Source: Candidatus Hodarchaeota archaeon
GTDB lineage: Archaea; Asgardarchaeota; Heimdallarchaeia; Hodarchaeales; YT1-057
NCBI GenBank assembly: GCA_016839955.1
Contig: JAEOTI010000278.1
Coordinates: 1 to 17,863 of the forward strand
Length of the DNA stretch: 17,863 nucleotides
Reading direction: 5' to 3'
This document shows, piece by piece, positions 7,358 to 15,155 of the stretch. Within the stretch, counting starts at the first letter, position 1, and each line of letters starts with the position of its first letter. The notes under the pieces were generated by a model. The model ran no database searches. It worked only from the letters and a program-made list of their open reading frames with translations, and was not told the DNA's origin. A program made the position numbers and the translations under genes.

Positions 7358-8377
7358 TTGGCTAATAAAAAAAGAGACTATTACACAGTTCTTGGGGTAA
7401 ATAAGAGCGCTTCCCTTGATGAGGTTAAGAAAGCCTATCGAAAAGCCGCCTTGAAATGGCACCCTGATCGATTCAAGAGCGATTCAGAAAAAAAGACTGC
7501 TGAGGAACGATTTAAAGAAATTGGAGAAGCATATGCTATTTTGAGTGATCCTGAGAAAAAGAAGCTTTATGATCAATTTGGACATGGAGCCTTTGATCCA
7601 AGGGCCAGTCCAGGACCTGGTGGAGTAAGGTTTACTACATTCGATTTTGGGGACGCTAGTCAGATATTCGAAGAGTTCTTTGGTGGGGGTTTTTCAAGTG
7701 CATTTGGTGGAGGATCAGGCAGACGGGGACGTTCTCGATCAAATGGTGGAACCTCGGATTTTTTTGACATGGGTGATCTATTTGGTAAAGGATCTCAAGA
7801 AGGAAGAACTGGATTTCAATCATCCCCACATCAAATTAAAGGATCAGATGTTCATCTTCCCTTGAAACTCTCTTTTGAAGAATCAATGCAAGGAGTTTCA
7901 AAGAAGATACGTCTTTCAAAGGGAGTGTCAACTGATAGTCAAACAGTTAGGTTGAAAATTCCCCCAGGAATAACTGATGGGTCTAAATTAAAGGTTAAAG
8001 GACAAGGAAAACCTGGTGCGGGAGGTGGCCCACCTGGAGACATCATTATTAATATCAAAGTTGAATCACACCCAAAATTTACTCGTGAGGGACAAAGTCT
8101 AATTATTAAAGCGTCAATCTCACTTAAAATCGCTCTTATTGGAGGCGATATTGATGTTCCTACTTGGAATGGGAGACAAGTAAAAATCAACATCCCACCT
8201 GGAATTCAGTCCAATTCACGTATTCGCGTCTCTAACAAAGGAGTTCCTGGCAAAAATGGTTCTACTCCTGGTGATATGTTTGTAGTAGCACAAATTCAGA
8301 TTCCTAAATCTATAACACAACGACAGAAGGAACTAATTCAAGAATTTGATGAGATTGAAAGAAAAAAGGACAATTAA
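7358..8377 (+). CDS. dnaJ: DnaJ/Hsp40 co-chaperone, class B (no zinc-finger domain)
   Basis: J-domain proteins deliver unfolded clients to Hsp70 and stimulate its ATPase. The J domain (about 7-72) has DYYTVLGV and the essential HPD triad at 35-37. A Gly/Phe-rich region (about 74-150) follows, with FEEFFGGGFSSAFGGGSG and a second acidic FFDMGDLFG stretch. Two beta-sandwich client-binding domains then run from about 163 to the end, with DVHLPLKLSFEE, IPPGITDGSKLKVKGQG and NIPPGIQSNSRIRVSNKG. The four CxxCxGxG zinc repeats of class A DnaJ are absent; the sequence passes straight from G/F region to CTD I, as in CbpA or DNAJB1. No dnaK or grpE is present here; instead clpB follows 51 bases downstream. 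The gene symbol is used in the broad sense. Confidence 0.94.
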   Translation: MANKKRDYYTVLGVNKSASLDEVKKAYRKAALKWHPDRFKSDSEKKTAEERFKEIGEAYAILSDPEKKKLYDQFGHGAFDPRASPGPGGVRFTTFDFGDASQIFEEFFGGGFSSAFGGGSGRRGRSRSNGGTSDFFDMGDLFGKGSQEGRTGFQSSPHQIKGSDVHLPLKLSFEESMQGVSKKIRLSKGVSTDSQTVRLKIPPGITDGSKLKVKGQGKPGAGGGPPGDIIINIKVESHPKFTREGQSLIIKASISLKIALIGGDIDVPTWNGRQVKINIPPGIQSNSRIRVSNKGVPGKNGSTPGDMFVVAQIQIPKSITQRQKELIQEFDEIERKKDN

Positions 8378-8380
8378 TTG

Positions 8381-8411
8381 ATAATTATACAAGGGAAGGG
8401 TATTTTTTTTT
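8381..8411 (+). promoter_or_regulatory. Possible internal promoter and T9 tract between dnaJ and clpB
   Basis: ATAATTATA (8381-8389) is TATA-like and would place a start near 8411, shortly before the clpB ribosome-binding site. An uninterrupted run of nine T (8403-8411) lies on the coding strand and could also act as a partial archaeal terminator for readthrough from dnaJ. Either effect would let clpB be expressed at a different level from dnaJ. Both readings are inference from short motifs. Confidence 0.3.
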
Positions 8412-8415
8412 CAAT

Positions 8416-8421
8416 GGAGGT
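8416..8421 (+). promoter_or_regulatory. Strong Shine-Dalgarno sequence of clpB
   Basis: GGAGGT, a full match to the anti-Shine-Dalgarno core, lies 7 bases before the GTG at 8429. It makes this GTG the start with little doubt. Confidence 0.8.
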
Positions 8422-8428
8422 TGATTAA

Positions 8429-11023
8429 GTGATAGATTTTAATAAATTTACAGTTAAATCCCAAGATGCAATAAAAGAAGCACAAAGGATTGTAGAGGTC
8501 CAAAGAAATCCTGAAATTGATGTAGTTCACTTAACAGTTGCTCTTATAGATCAAGAGGGAGGGATTGTAGGCCCAATTTTAAAAAGAGTAGACATTGACT
8601 TATCTTATTTGCAGAGAGAACTGAAAACTATAATTGACCGATTTCCTGTTGTTTCTGGGACTACTGTAAGTCCAACATTTTCTAATAACCTCAAAAAAGT
8701 TCTAGAAGCTGCATTAAAGTATGCTGACCGATTTCAAGATGATTATGTAAGTACTGAACATCTACTCCTAGCTATCTGTACTATAAGTGGAGAAGTTGCA
8801 AATCGTTTCAAATTTTTAGGAATCACAGAAGAACGTTTGTTAAGAGCTATTTCAGACATTCGTGGAACTCAACCAATTACAGACCAAGAGCCCGAAAGCA
8901 AATTTCTAGCTCTTAGTCGATATTGTCGTGATCTAACACAATTTGCTCGACAGAATAAACTCGATCCTGTTATAGGACGAGATGATGAAATCCGTAGAAC
9001 AATTCATGTTCTTTCTCGAAGGACAAAAAATAACCCCGTTTTAGTTGGAGACCCGGGTGTTGGTAAAACTGCTATTGTAGAGGGGTTAGCTCAACGAGTT
9101 TATAATGGTGATGTTCCTGAATCCATTAAAGACAAACGTGTGTTGGCTCTAGATATGGGCGCATTAATAGCTGGAAGTAAATATCGAGGTGAATTTGAAG
9201 ATCGATTAAAAGCGGTTTTGAATGAGATTGAGAAGAACCAGGGTAAGATTATCCTCTTCATTGACGAGCTTCATACAGTCGTTGGTGCAGGTGCAGCTGA
9301 AGGAGCTGTAGATGCCTCAAATCTACTTAAACCTGCACTAGCAAGGGGTGAACTCCACTGTATTGGTGCTACAACATTGGATGAATATCGTAAGTATATT
9401 GAAAAAGATGCTGCACTTGAAAGACGATTTCAACCTGTTAAAATTGATGAACCCACAGTTGAAGAAACTGTTTCCATTTTGAGGGGATTAAAAGAAAGAT
9501 ATGAAGTTCATCATGGCGTTAGAATAAAAGATGAAGCCCTTATCGCAGCTGCAACCCTCTCAAACCGTTATATTAGCGATAGGTTCTTACCAGACAAAGC
9601 GATCGATCTCATTGATGAAGCGGCAGCTGGTCTCTCGATGGAAATACAATCGATGCCTACAGAAGTGGATGAAGTAGAGAGAAAAATACGACAGTTAGAG
9701 GTCGAAAGGCAGGTAATAAAACGAGAATCGGATACTGCATCAAAGGTTCGTTTGAAGATTTTAGAAGATGAATTAGCAGAGCTACGTAGCACTTTTGCTA
9801 ATTTGAAAAATAGATGGGACGAAGAAAAGAGGATAATTCAAAAAATAAGGGAAACTAAGGAAGAAATAGAACAAACCAAGGTGAAAATCTCTACTGCGGA
9901 ACGGGTAGTAGATTTAGAACGAGTTGCTAGACTTAAATATGGCACTTTGACCGAATTAACCAAAATCCTGAACGAATCAAACGATGAATTAGGCACTCTA
10001 AAAAATAACGAGCGTCTTTTGAAGGAAGAAGTGGGAGAAGAAGAAATTGCTGAAGTAGTTGCAAAATGGACGGGTATCCAGGTTCAACGGATTTTACAGG
10101 AAGAGAAGGACAAACTACTTCTAATGGAAGAAAAATTATCCCAACGAGTTAAAGGTCAAGGTCATGCAATAAAAATAGTATCTGATAGTATCCGACGAGC
10201 AAGAGCAGGACTGGCTGACCCTAATCGACCATTAGGGTCATTTCTTTTTCTTGGTCCCACTGGAGTCGGTAAAACTGAACTGGCTAAAACTTTAGCTGAA
10301 TTCCTTTTTGATCATGAGTCCTTGATGATTCGTCTGGATATGAGTGAATATCAAGAACGACATACTGTAGCAAAATTGATAGGCGCACCTCCTGGTTATG
10401 TTGGTTATGATGAAGGGGGCCAATTGACTGAAGCGGTAAGAAGAAAGCCATATTCTGTTTTATTAATGGATGAAATTGAAAAAGCCCATCCTGATGTCTT
10501 TAACATGTTTCTACAGATTTTGGATGAGGGCCGGCTTACAGATTCCAAGGGCCGGGTCGTTGATTTCAAAAACACCGTCATCATCTTTACTTCTAATATT
10601 GGGAGTGAAAAAATCTTTTCACTTGCTACTAAAGCTGCAAAAAAAGAAGAGATCGACGATACAGTTACCAAAGAACTTCGTAAGTTCTTCCGTCCAGAAT
10701 TTCTTAATCGAATAGATGATTTTATTGTCTTCAATACTTTAAGTGAAGATTTAATGGAAGAAATTGTAGATATACAATTGAAAGTACTCAAAACACGCTT
10801 AAAGCAGCTCAATCTCGATATTCAAATATCTAGTGATGTGAAACAACTCCTAGCAAAAGAAGGATTTGATCCCGCCTTTGGAGCCCGCCCATTGAAACGG
10901 GCGATCCAAAAAAACCTGGAAAATCTAATTTCAGAAACGATTTTGCGAGAAATATTTCCTAAAGGAACCCAACTAAAAGCATCATTAGATAATGGACAAA
11001 TTATACTTTCAACAGCCAATTAG
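8429..11023 (+). CDS. clpB: ClpB/Hsp104-type protein disaggregase
   Basis: ClpB is a cytoplasmic AAA+ ring that threads proteins out of aggregates, normally with DnaK and DnaJ. The 864-residue protein has every part of the family. The N-domain covers about 1-150. NBD1 has Walker A GDPGVGKT (207-214), the pore loop KYRG (251-254) and Walker B FIDE (277-280). The long M-domain coiled coil at about 410-535 separates ClpB from ClpA and ClpC. NBD2 has Walker A GPTGVGKT (609-616), the pore loop GYVGYDEGG (656-664), Walker B LLMDE (678-682) and TSNIGS (721-726). Sensor 2 GARPLKR lies near the C-terminus. There is no ClpP-docking loop that I can see. It is the last gene of a regulator-dnaJ-clpB unit. 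ClpB is patchy in archaea and usually regarded as acquired from bacteria. A striking hairpin lies within the gene at 10216-10240. Confidence 0.97.
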   Translation: MIDFNKFTVKSQDAIKEAQRIVEVQRNPEIDVVHLTVALIDQEGGIVGPILKRVDIDLSYLQRELKTIIDRFPVVSGTTVSPTFSNNLKKVLEAALKYADRFQDDYVSTEHLLLAICTISGEVANRFKFLGITEERLLRAISDIRGTQPITDQEPESKFLALSRYCRDLTQFARQNKLDPVIGRDDEIRRTIHVLSRRTKNNPVLVGDPGVGKTAIVEGLAQRVYNGDVPESIKDKRVLALDMGALIAGSKYRGEFEDRLKAVLNEIEKNQGKIILFIDELHTVVGAGAAEGAVDASNLLKPALARGELHCIGATTLDEYRKYIEKDAALERRFQPVKIDEPTVEETVSILRGLKERYEVHHGVRIKDEALIAAATLSNRYISDRFLPDKAIDLIDEAAAGLSMEIQSMPTEVDEVERKIRQLEVERQVIKRESDTASKVRLKILEDELAELRSTFANLKNRWDEEKRIIQKIRETKEEIEQTKVKISTAERVVDLERVARLKYGTLTELTKILNESNDELGTLKNNERLLKEEVGEEEIAEVVAKWTGIQVQRILQEEKDKLLLMEEKLSQRVKGQGHAIKIVSDSIRRARAGLADPNRPLGSFLFLGPTGVGKTELAKTLAEFLFDHESLMIRLDMSEYQERHTVAKLIGAPPGYVGYDEGGQLTEAVRRKPYSVLLMDEIEKAHPDVFNMFLQILDEGRLTDSKGRVVDFKNTVIIFTSNIGSEKIFSLATKAAKKEEIDDTVTKELRKFFRPEFLNRIDDFIVFNTLSEDLMEEIVDIQLKVLKTRLKQLNLDIQISSDVKQLLAKEGFDPAFGARPLKRAIQKNLENLISETILREIFPKGTQLKASLDNGQIILSTAN
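10216..10250 (+). other. Perfect 10-bp hairpin followed by a T-rich tract inside clpB
   Basis: TGACCCTAAT (10216-10225) and ATTAGGGTCA (10231-10240) are exact complements around the loop CGACC. They are followed by TTTCTTTTTC (10241-10250). The form is that of an intrinsic terminator, yet it lies inside the coding region just ahead of the second Walker A codons. The underlying residues, [10 protein letters not shown], are conserved in ClpB, so protein constraint explains part of the sequence but not the exact complementarity. The structure is seen; a function is not. Confidence 0.6.
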
Positions 11024-11047
11024 TGATTAAGAAGGTGGCTAAACAGT

Positions 11048-11902
11048 TTAATACTTAAGGAATGTACCATTATGATACTCTTCAAAGGCTCTTTGAAGCT
11101 CTTCCTTAGTGTTCATAACAATCGGACCATACCAAGCCACAGGTTCCCCAATTGGTTTACCTGAAATTAAAAGGAAACGAATCCCCTCATCTTTTGTTGA
11201 AATCTCTACTTTATTACCCTCTCTCTTGTAAATAATTAGAGATTTTGATCCGAGTAATTTGTCTCTCTTCTGGTCGAAAAATCCTTTTCCTTGAAGAACA
11301 TAGGCAAATATGGTATTTCCATCTTTTACTTCATGAATGTAACTTCTTTTTGAATTAATAATCACATCCAAATATTGAGGATCAATTATGACGTCCTGAA
11401 CTGGACCTATAATGTTATTTACTAGTCCTGAAATAATTTTTATCTTTATACCATCTTTGACTGATATTTCAGGAATTTGGTTCTTTTTTACATCACGATA
11501 TCGAGGATCCATCATTTTATGTGAAGCAGGCAGATTTGCCCAAAGTTGAAGACCACCCATTATCCCATTAACACCTTGAGGCATTTCCTGATGGATAATT
11601 CCAGAGCCAGCAGTCATCCATTGAACTTCTCCAGGCCCTATGATTCCACCATTTCCAAGACTGTCTTCGTGTTTGACTTCACCGTCCAGCATATACGTAA
11701 TGGTTTCAATTCCTCGATGAGGATGCCACGGAAATCCCGCTTTATATTCATCAGGATTATCTGATCGAAAATCATCAAGAAGAAGAAACGGATCTAGCAA
11801 ATTATTCTCTTGAAAACCAAAAGCACGATTTAGGTGAACTCCTGCTCCTTCCATGGTCGGAATTGCCTCTGAGATCTGATCTATTTGACGAATGAGTGCC
11901 AT
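11048..11902 (-). CDS. Pirin-family cupin protein
   Basis: Pirins are bicupin iron proteins; some members oxidise quercetin and others act as redox-sensing partners of transcription factors or enzymes. The substrate cannot be read from sequence. The 284-residue product has the family length. It opens with the N-terminal cupin text FLLLDDFRSDNP and FPWHPHRGIETITYMLDGEVKHEDSLGN. The four metal ligands expected from human pirin are all there: His60, His62, His104 and Glu106 (GSGIIHQEMP). The C-terminal signature EPVAWYGPIVMNTKEEL is also typical. The ATG at 11902 is preceded by GGGAGG about 10 bases upstream. The gene converges on clpB with only 24 bases between the stop codons and has its own AT-rich promoter region upstream. 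No relation to its neighbours is evident. Confidence 0.93.
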   Translation of the reverse strand: MALIRQIDQISEAIPTMEGAGVHLNRAFGFQENNLLDPFLLLDDFRSDNPDEYKAGFPWHPHRGIETITYMLDGEVKHEDSLGNGGIIGPGEVQWMTAGSGIIHQEMPQGVNGIMGGLQLWANLPASHKMMDPRYRDVKKNQIPEISVKDGIKIKIISGLVNNIIGPVQDVIIDPQYLDVIINSKRSYIHEVKDGNTIFAYVLQGKGFFDQKRDKLLGSKSLIIYKREGNKVEISTKDEGIRFLLISGKPIGEPVAWYGPIVMNTKEELQRAFEEYHNGTFLKY

Positions 11903-11948
11903 TTATCTATTTCCTCCCTTTTATCAAACATAGTTATTTTTAGTTCTA

Positions 11949-11965
11949 ATAAATCTAAATTTGCA
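11949..11965 (-). promoter_or_regulatory. Possible TATA-like promoter of the pirin gene
   Basis: On the minus strand this stretch is an AT-rich run containing TTTAGATTTATTA. It lies about 50 bases before the pirin ATG, which would leave a leader of roughly 25 bases that includes the GGGAGG ribosome-binding site. The assignment rests on composition and distance only. Confidence 0.3.
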
Positions 11966-11993
11966 GCCAAAGATCAACTAAACGATAATGACC

Positions 11994-12018
11994 AAAAAAA
12001 AACTAAAAAAAGTAGTTT
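11994..12018 (-). terminator. T-tract terminator of the GTPase operon
   Basis: Read on the minus strand, the bases after the GTPase stop codon hold AAACTA, a T7 run, TAGTTT and then a further T9 run. AAACTA and TAGTTT are complementary arms, and the two T tracts by themselves match archaeal termination signals. It separates the operon from the pirin gene. Confidence 0.55.
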
Positions 12019-12027
12019 GGATTGAAA

Positions 12028-13209
12028 CTAGAACAAACTTTCAAGACGTTCAAGAAGAGCAAATTTTCTATTCGGTCGGCTTTTTTCAATTTCTACCATC
12101 ACCGAACTAGCCATTTCTGCCATCTCTCTTAGCCCTTTTTCTTCAAAAACCCCTGCATAAGCGGATCCTTGGACTTTCCAACCGGTACGATCAGTATAAT
12201 CCGCAGCTTGTCCTAGAAAGTCAGTAATATCCGATTGGTTAACTAATAGTTTAGAATATATGAAGTAATCAATCTCACTTGTGCCTAGATTCGCTCGAAC
12301 TTGAGGTTCTACTCCTGCTGTGGGATATTTTCGACGTAATGTATCCCAAGAAGAATCTAATTCTAATAAAGTAGGTCTCATGTCATTTAGTAAGGCTAGA
12401 ACTCCTTGTTGATCTCGTCCTACTTGTTCTTCTGCCTTTTCTTCCATACTGAGAGCTGATGCTAAAGCACGGGCACAAAGTCGAGCATTAACTAAACTTA
12501 ATCCCTTAAGTTTTTGCTTACCTTTTCTTGCATCACCTGGGACCAGACCTGAAAAGAATTCACTTTCAAGGACATTCACTATCAGCTGTTCAGCAACAGA
12601 GAATGGAATTGTTTCACCACGCAGACCCGAGGGATGTACAATTCGTTCGATTACTCGTCCAGCTCCTGCGCGGCTATAATATTGCACACCGGTTTGCTTT
12701 GCCCGTTCAATTCCACGAACAATTGCTTCAGAAATATATCCACTACTGTTTGAAATGGTTTCATTTAGGTCTCGCTTAGTAACAGCAAACCCAATTGGGT
12801 AACCTTCATAGGGTAAACGAGGGGCTAAAGATAATGCTTGCCTCAATGATGTAGTCCAAAAAGCTTTTGTACACGAATCGAGAACAGTGATTATTCCTTC
12901 AGCAGTTTCACCATATGCAGTTCGTAAAGATGCCCATTTTTCTTGTCCCCCAACGGGTAGTAAGAGTGAGAACAATTCAGGTTGTTTTGGTGACGAAAAA
13001 CGGAAATATTCCGTTTCAATTGTTCCACCAAGATTCTCTTCATATACTGATTCAGTATCACTTAAACTCGCAAGACGTGTAGCTAGTGCTGTTTTTCCCC
13101 CACCTTGTGAGCCAACAACTAGAATTCTCCCAGCACAAGTTTCATCTTTCTTAATGATTTGATCTTTTAGTTTTTCTTCAGAATCTTTGTAGGACCCTTT
13201 ATAATTCAT
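12028..13209 (-). CDS. Arf-like small GTPase domain with a novel C-terminal extension; switch II Asp replaced by Pro
   Basis: Residues about 25-195 form a Ras-superfamily G domain. The P-loop is GSQGGGKT (33-40). The switch I threonine is Thr63 in GGTIETEYFRF. The segment PVGGQEKWASLRTAY (85-99) corresponds to Arf switch II, whose usual text is DVGGQDKIRPLWRHY. The strand GIITVLDS (105-112), G4 TKRD (144-147) and a G5-like SRAGAG (179-184) follow. Pro85 stands where Arf proteins have the Asp that holds Mg2+ through water; its codon is CCC, two changes from an Asp codon. Gln89 is kept. The last 200 residues, mainly helical, match nothing I know. There is no obvious membrane anchor or N-terminal Arf amphipathic helix; the first 25 residues are Lys/Asp/Glu-rich. 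It is the last gene of a three-gene operon, with GAGG 8 bases before its ATG. It probably acts as a nucleotide switch for the two upstream products. Confidence 0.85.
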   Translation of the reverse strand: MNYKGSYKDSEEKLKDQIIKKDETCAGRILVVGSQGGGKTALATRLASLSDTESVYEENLGGTIETEYFRFSSPKQPELFSLLLPVGGQEKWASLRTAYGETAEGIITVLDSCTKAFWTTSLRQALSLAPRLPYEGYPIGFAVTKRDLNETISNSSGYISEAIVRGIERAKQTGVQYYSRAGAGRVIERIVHPSGLRGETIPFSVAEQLIVNVLESEFFSGLVPGDARKGKQKLKGLSLVNARLCARALASALSMEEKAEEQVGRDQQGVLALLNDMRPTLLELDSSWDTLRRKYPTAGVEPQVRANLGTSEIDYFIYSKLLVNQSDITDFLGQAADYTDRTGWKVQGSAYAGVFEEKGLREMAEMASSVMVEIEKSRPNRKFALLERLESLF

Positions 13210-13219
13210 CTTTTTCGCC

Positions 13220-15154
13220 TCATAAGTTTGAAATTATAGAATAGAGGTCTTTTGGATCCTTTGCACTTACCTTGGTAAGAATTGAAACTAATTCATTCTT
13301 TTCAGGACCCCTTTCCAGAAATTTTCGGGGTCTATGAAGAACCTCAACCGCACTTGTTGCCTCTTCTATTAGTTCTGCCTCACGAAATCCCATTACAGTT
13401 AATTTTTTCTGTTTAAAAATTGGAGAATAATGAACCAAGAATGATTTATCTTCTATTCGCTTGAAAACAACTTGTTTGAGATTTACATTACCTTGTAATT
13501 TTCTAGCGTCTGGTACACTGAGTGCATTCACAACTAAGGATTCTAGAATTCGTGCTATTTGCATATACCATGGATAACCTGCAGCTTGGATGTGTCGAGG
13601 TTGGAATGTAAAATCCTTTTGAGAATAGACACTCACTTCAGAGAATTCATGTTGACCTGTCCTTTCATCTTTAGAAAGGGAATAATCTACCTGCCAGGCG
13701 GGTATGAATTTTTTGGAAGTAACTAGTTGAGAGCGATCTTCTTCTGCATAAACAGATCGAAGGATTCTCAAGGCCCTATCTTCTTCATCAACAAGAGTCT
13801 CTTCAAGAATTATTGCTAACATTTCAGAGATATAATTCCACGTAAGTTGAGGTAAAAGGTTCACTGTGAAGAAGTTGCTTCCAGGTTTCTTGTAACTATT
13901 CCGATCAACTCGTCCTCCAAGGACGGCATTTGCAAGCCTTTGACAACTTTCAAGGATATCAAACTTAGGTTGTCGCTCTGAAATCAATAATAACGTAGAT
14001 CTTAATATTTCAGATTTAACTCCAAGAAAATCATAGAGCCAGACAATCGGAGGAAGACCGAAGACATCTATTTCAAAATTAGCAGATTGCATAAATGCAT
14101 CCTGTTGTTTTAGTTCATTGAACGGTGCCATAATTTGCTCAAAAAGGCTAACTGCTTGTGAATCTGGGGGAATATTTCCGATAAGATCTGATCGTCTGTG
14201 ATGATCCAAGAATGATAAACCAAGTAAGTAACGAGGCCTTCTCTTAGTGGTTGTTTCAGGTTCTGGGATATTTTTTTTGAGAAGAGAAGCTATTTCTGGT
14301 TTTGAACTCAACCAATCGACGAGGGAAGATATGCGATATCGATCAATATCTAAAATATAGCTATTTGCTAATTCATTTCGTATTTCATCAGTTAACCTTG
14401 GTAAATTTAACATACTCCTGGCAAGTAGCTCAGCTTGTGATGTACTAAAAGCTCCATCTGCTCCTTGGGAAATTCGGTAGAGATCCCACTGATCCTGATC
14501 AAAATCACGTGAAAAACCAATTTCAGGTATTCGTTGTTCAATTGCCTTTCGAATTTTAGTGGCATCGATTTGTTTTTTGAATACTTCAGATGCAACCTTT
14601 TGAAGAATTATTGCATCTACATAAATATTTTGACGTCGATATGCCTGATCCGGACCAAAATAAGATTTTGCTCGTTTCATTACCTTTTGGAAGTTAATTT
14701 GATCAGCAAATGGATAAAGCATTATCCCAACAAGGTTTGAAATATTGTCTCGCCAACAATCAGCGAGAATTTTCTTTCGAGCTTTTTCAAGTTGAGTGAT
14801 TCTTTTATCAAGGTCGTCAAACAGCGATTTGACGTCGTTGTAATTATTGATTTCATACCATTGTGTAATATTATGCGTTTTAACAAGAGCACTAGCTTTT
14901 TCTTGTAATTCTAGAATTTCCTGTTCTTCCTCGTCAAATAAAGTTTGAGAAAGCTCTGCAACTGGATCTAACCAGTTTTTTAAAACCTTAAGTGCTAAAT
15001 AAAATTTAGCAGTCCACAACTTCTCATCGTCTATGTCTTTGGGGAGATTTCGAGCTTCACGGATGTTTTGTAACTGAAGTTCAAGGTAATTGACTCCAAG
15101 TGAACCTATTGACTGTGAAAGTCTCTCTTCCATGTTTCCCAAGTCAATGGTCAT
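13220..15154 (-). CDS. Uncharacterised 644-residue protein, partner gene of the Arf-like GTPase
   Basis: I do not recognise this protein. The first 450 residues read as mostly alpha-helical, with heptad-like stretches at about 70-145 (EEEEILELQEKASAL and LDDLDKRITQLEKARKKIL). A more mixed, beta-containing part runs from about 490 to 610 and includes FLVHYSPIFKQKKLTVMGF. There is no signal peptide, no convincing membrane helix, no Walker motif and no cysteine cluster, so it is predicted to be soluble and cytoplasmic. It starts one base after the stop codon of the 581-residue gene, with GAGGAG 10 bases before its ATG. It ends 10 bases before the GTPase gene. Such packing suggests the three proteins are made together and interact. 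A scaffold, effector or regulator of the GTPase is possible; nothing in the sequence decides. Confidence 0.85.
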   Translation of the reverse strand: MTIDLGNMEERLSQSIGSLGVNYLELQLQNIREARNLPKDIDDEKLWTAKFYLALKVLKNWLDPVAELSQTLFDEEEQEILELQEKASALVKTHNITQWYEINNYNDVKSLFDDLDKRITQLEKARKKILADCWRDNISNLVGIMLYPFADQINFQKVMKRAKSYFGPDQAYRRQNIYVDAIILQKVASEVFKKQIDATKIRKAIEQRIPEIGFSRDFDQDQWDLYRISQGADGAFSTSQAELLARSMLNLPRLTDEIRNELANSYILDIDRYRISSLVDWLSSKPEIASLLKKNIPEPETTTKRRPRYLLGLSFLDHHRRSDLIGNIPPDSQAVSLFEQIMAPFNELKQQDAFMQSANFEIDVFGLPPIVWLYDFLGVKSEILRSTLLLISERQPKFDILESCQRLANAVLGGRVDRNSYKKPGSNFFTVNLLPQLTWNYISEMLAIILEETLVDEEDRALRILRSVYAEEDRSQLVTSKKFIPAWQVDYSLSKDERTGQHEFSEVSVYSQKDFTFQPRHIQAAGYPWYMQIARILESLVVNALSVPDARKLQGNVNLKQVVFKRIEDKSFLVHYSPIFKQKKLTVMGFREAELIEEATSAVEVLHRPRKFLERGPEKNELVSILTKVSAKDPKDLYSIISNL

Positions 15155-15155
15155 T

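Noticed and set aside
7647..7865. A plus-strand frame overlapping the Gly/Phe region of dnaJ
   Set aside because: It is an out-of-frame reading of a low-complexity region within an intact dnaJ.
10523..10557. GC-rich direct repeat GGGCCGG within clpB
   Set aside because: The copies encode conserved ClpB residues around GRLTDSKGR and are short enough to be chance.
10405..10812. A 135-codon open frame on the minus strand inside clpB
   Set aside because: It lies opposite the conserved second ATPase domain of clpB, is rich in Ser and Lys as antisense frames are, and has no ribosome-binding site or recognisable motif.
12887..13162. A 91-codon plus-strand frame opposite the GTPase domain, plus a similar one at 12528-12779
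   Set aside because: Both are antisense to a well-supported gene with real motifs, so they are shadows.
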